Assembly (NCBI GenBank): GCA_030017475.1
Contig: JASEIO010000062.1
Location: 1 to 5,819, forward strand
DNA length: 5,819 nucleotides
Direction: 5' to 3'
Source of the DNA: a bacterium
Lineage (GTDB): Bacteria > UBA9089 > JASEIO01
Position numbers and translations under genes: made by a program
Notes under the pieces: generated by a model
What the model saw: only the letters and a program-made list of their open reading frames with translations
Database searches by the model: none
What the model was told of the DNA's origin: nothing
Shown: positions 5,758 through 5,819 of the stretch, one piece after another
Numbering within the stretch: position 1 is the first letter of the stretch
Layout of the letters: each line of letters starts with the position of its first letter

Positions 5758-5819
5758 GATAATCTTTTCTGAAACTTACCCACATCTTTGTAGAGCCATG
5801 AAATAACTAATAATTAAAA

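Noticed and set aside
1-5819. CRISPR arrays, tRNA or rRNA genes, transposases, toxin-antitoxin or other defence genes
   Set aside because: I found no regularly spaced repeats, no cloverleaf or rRNA signature, and no such protein motifs in any frame.

Overview
The window comes from an AT-rich bacterial chromosome. Its coding regions favour A/T-ending codons, with much AGA/AGG for Arg and ATA for Ile. The main content is a Bat (Bacteroides aerotolerance-type) operon, which is typical of diderm and many uncultured lineages. Convergent to it is a membrane-anchored 3D-domain (double-psi beta-barrel) envelope protein. I cannot name the organism from sequence alone. An uncultured, low-GC, probably Gram-negative bacterium fits the periplasm-oriented Bat proteins.

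Layout. (1) Positions 1-345 hold the 3' end of a small, Trp-rich, two-helix membrane protein of unknown function that is open at the window edge. (2) Positions 346-789 contain no convincing gene. This stretch holds a two-part imperfect palindrome (417-481) with the size and box layout of an integron attC recombination site. It also holds a weak candidate promoter and a strong Shine-Dalgarno for the next gene. (3) Positions 790-4999 are four tightly overlapping plus-strand genes in the order batB-batC-batD-batE: a VWA protein, a TPR protein, a 'BatD / oxygen-tolerance' membrane protein, and a TPR + SH3b protein. Neighbours overlap by 11, 20 and 4 nt, so they very probably form one transcript with translational coupling. 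(4) Positions 5037-5708, on the minus strand, encode the 3D-domain protein. It has a strong GGGAGGGGG ribosome site, a TTG start and a good sigma-70-type promoter (TTGACA, 17 nt, TATATA). The two transcription units converge, with 37 nt between their stop codons and only a weak AT-rich inverted repeat between them.

How the genes work together. BatB carries an intact metal-binding MIDAS and is anchored by membrane helices. BatC and BatD are exported or membrane-bound. BatE places TPRs and an SH3b domain outside the membrane. This is the usual set for a Bat envelope complex, normally partnered by a MoxR AAA+ ATPase, a DUF58 protein and often a second VWA protein (BatA). None of those partners lies in this window, and the DNA just upstream of batB looks like accessory rather than operon sequence.

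The most interesting non-routine signal is the attC-like palindrome downstream of the small membrane-protein gene. The left edge could be the last cassette of an integron array ending next to a chromosomal bat operon. This is suggestive, not proven. The rest of the window is well-explained ordinary biology.
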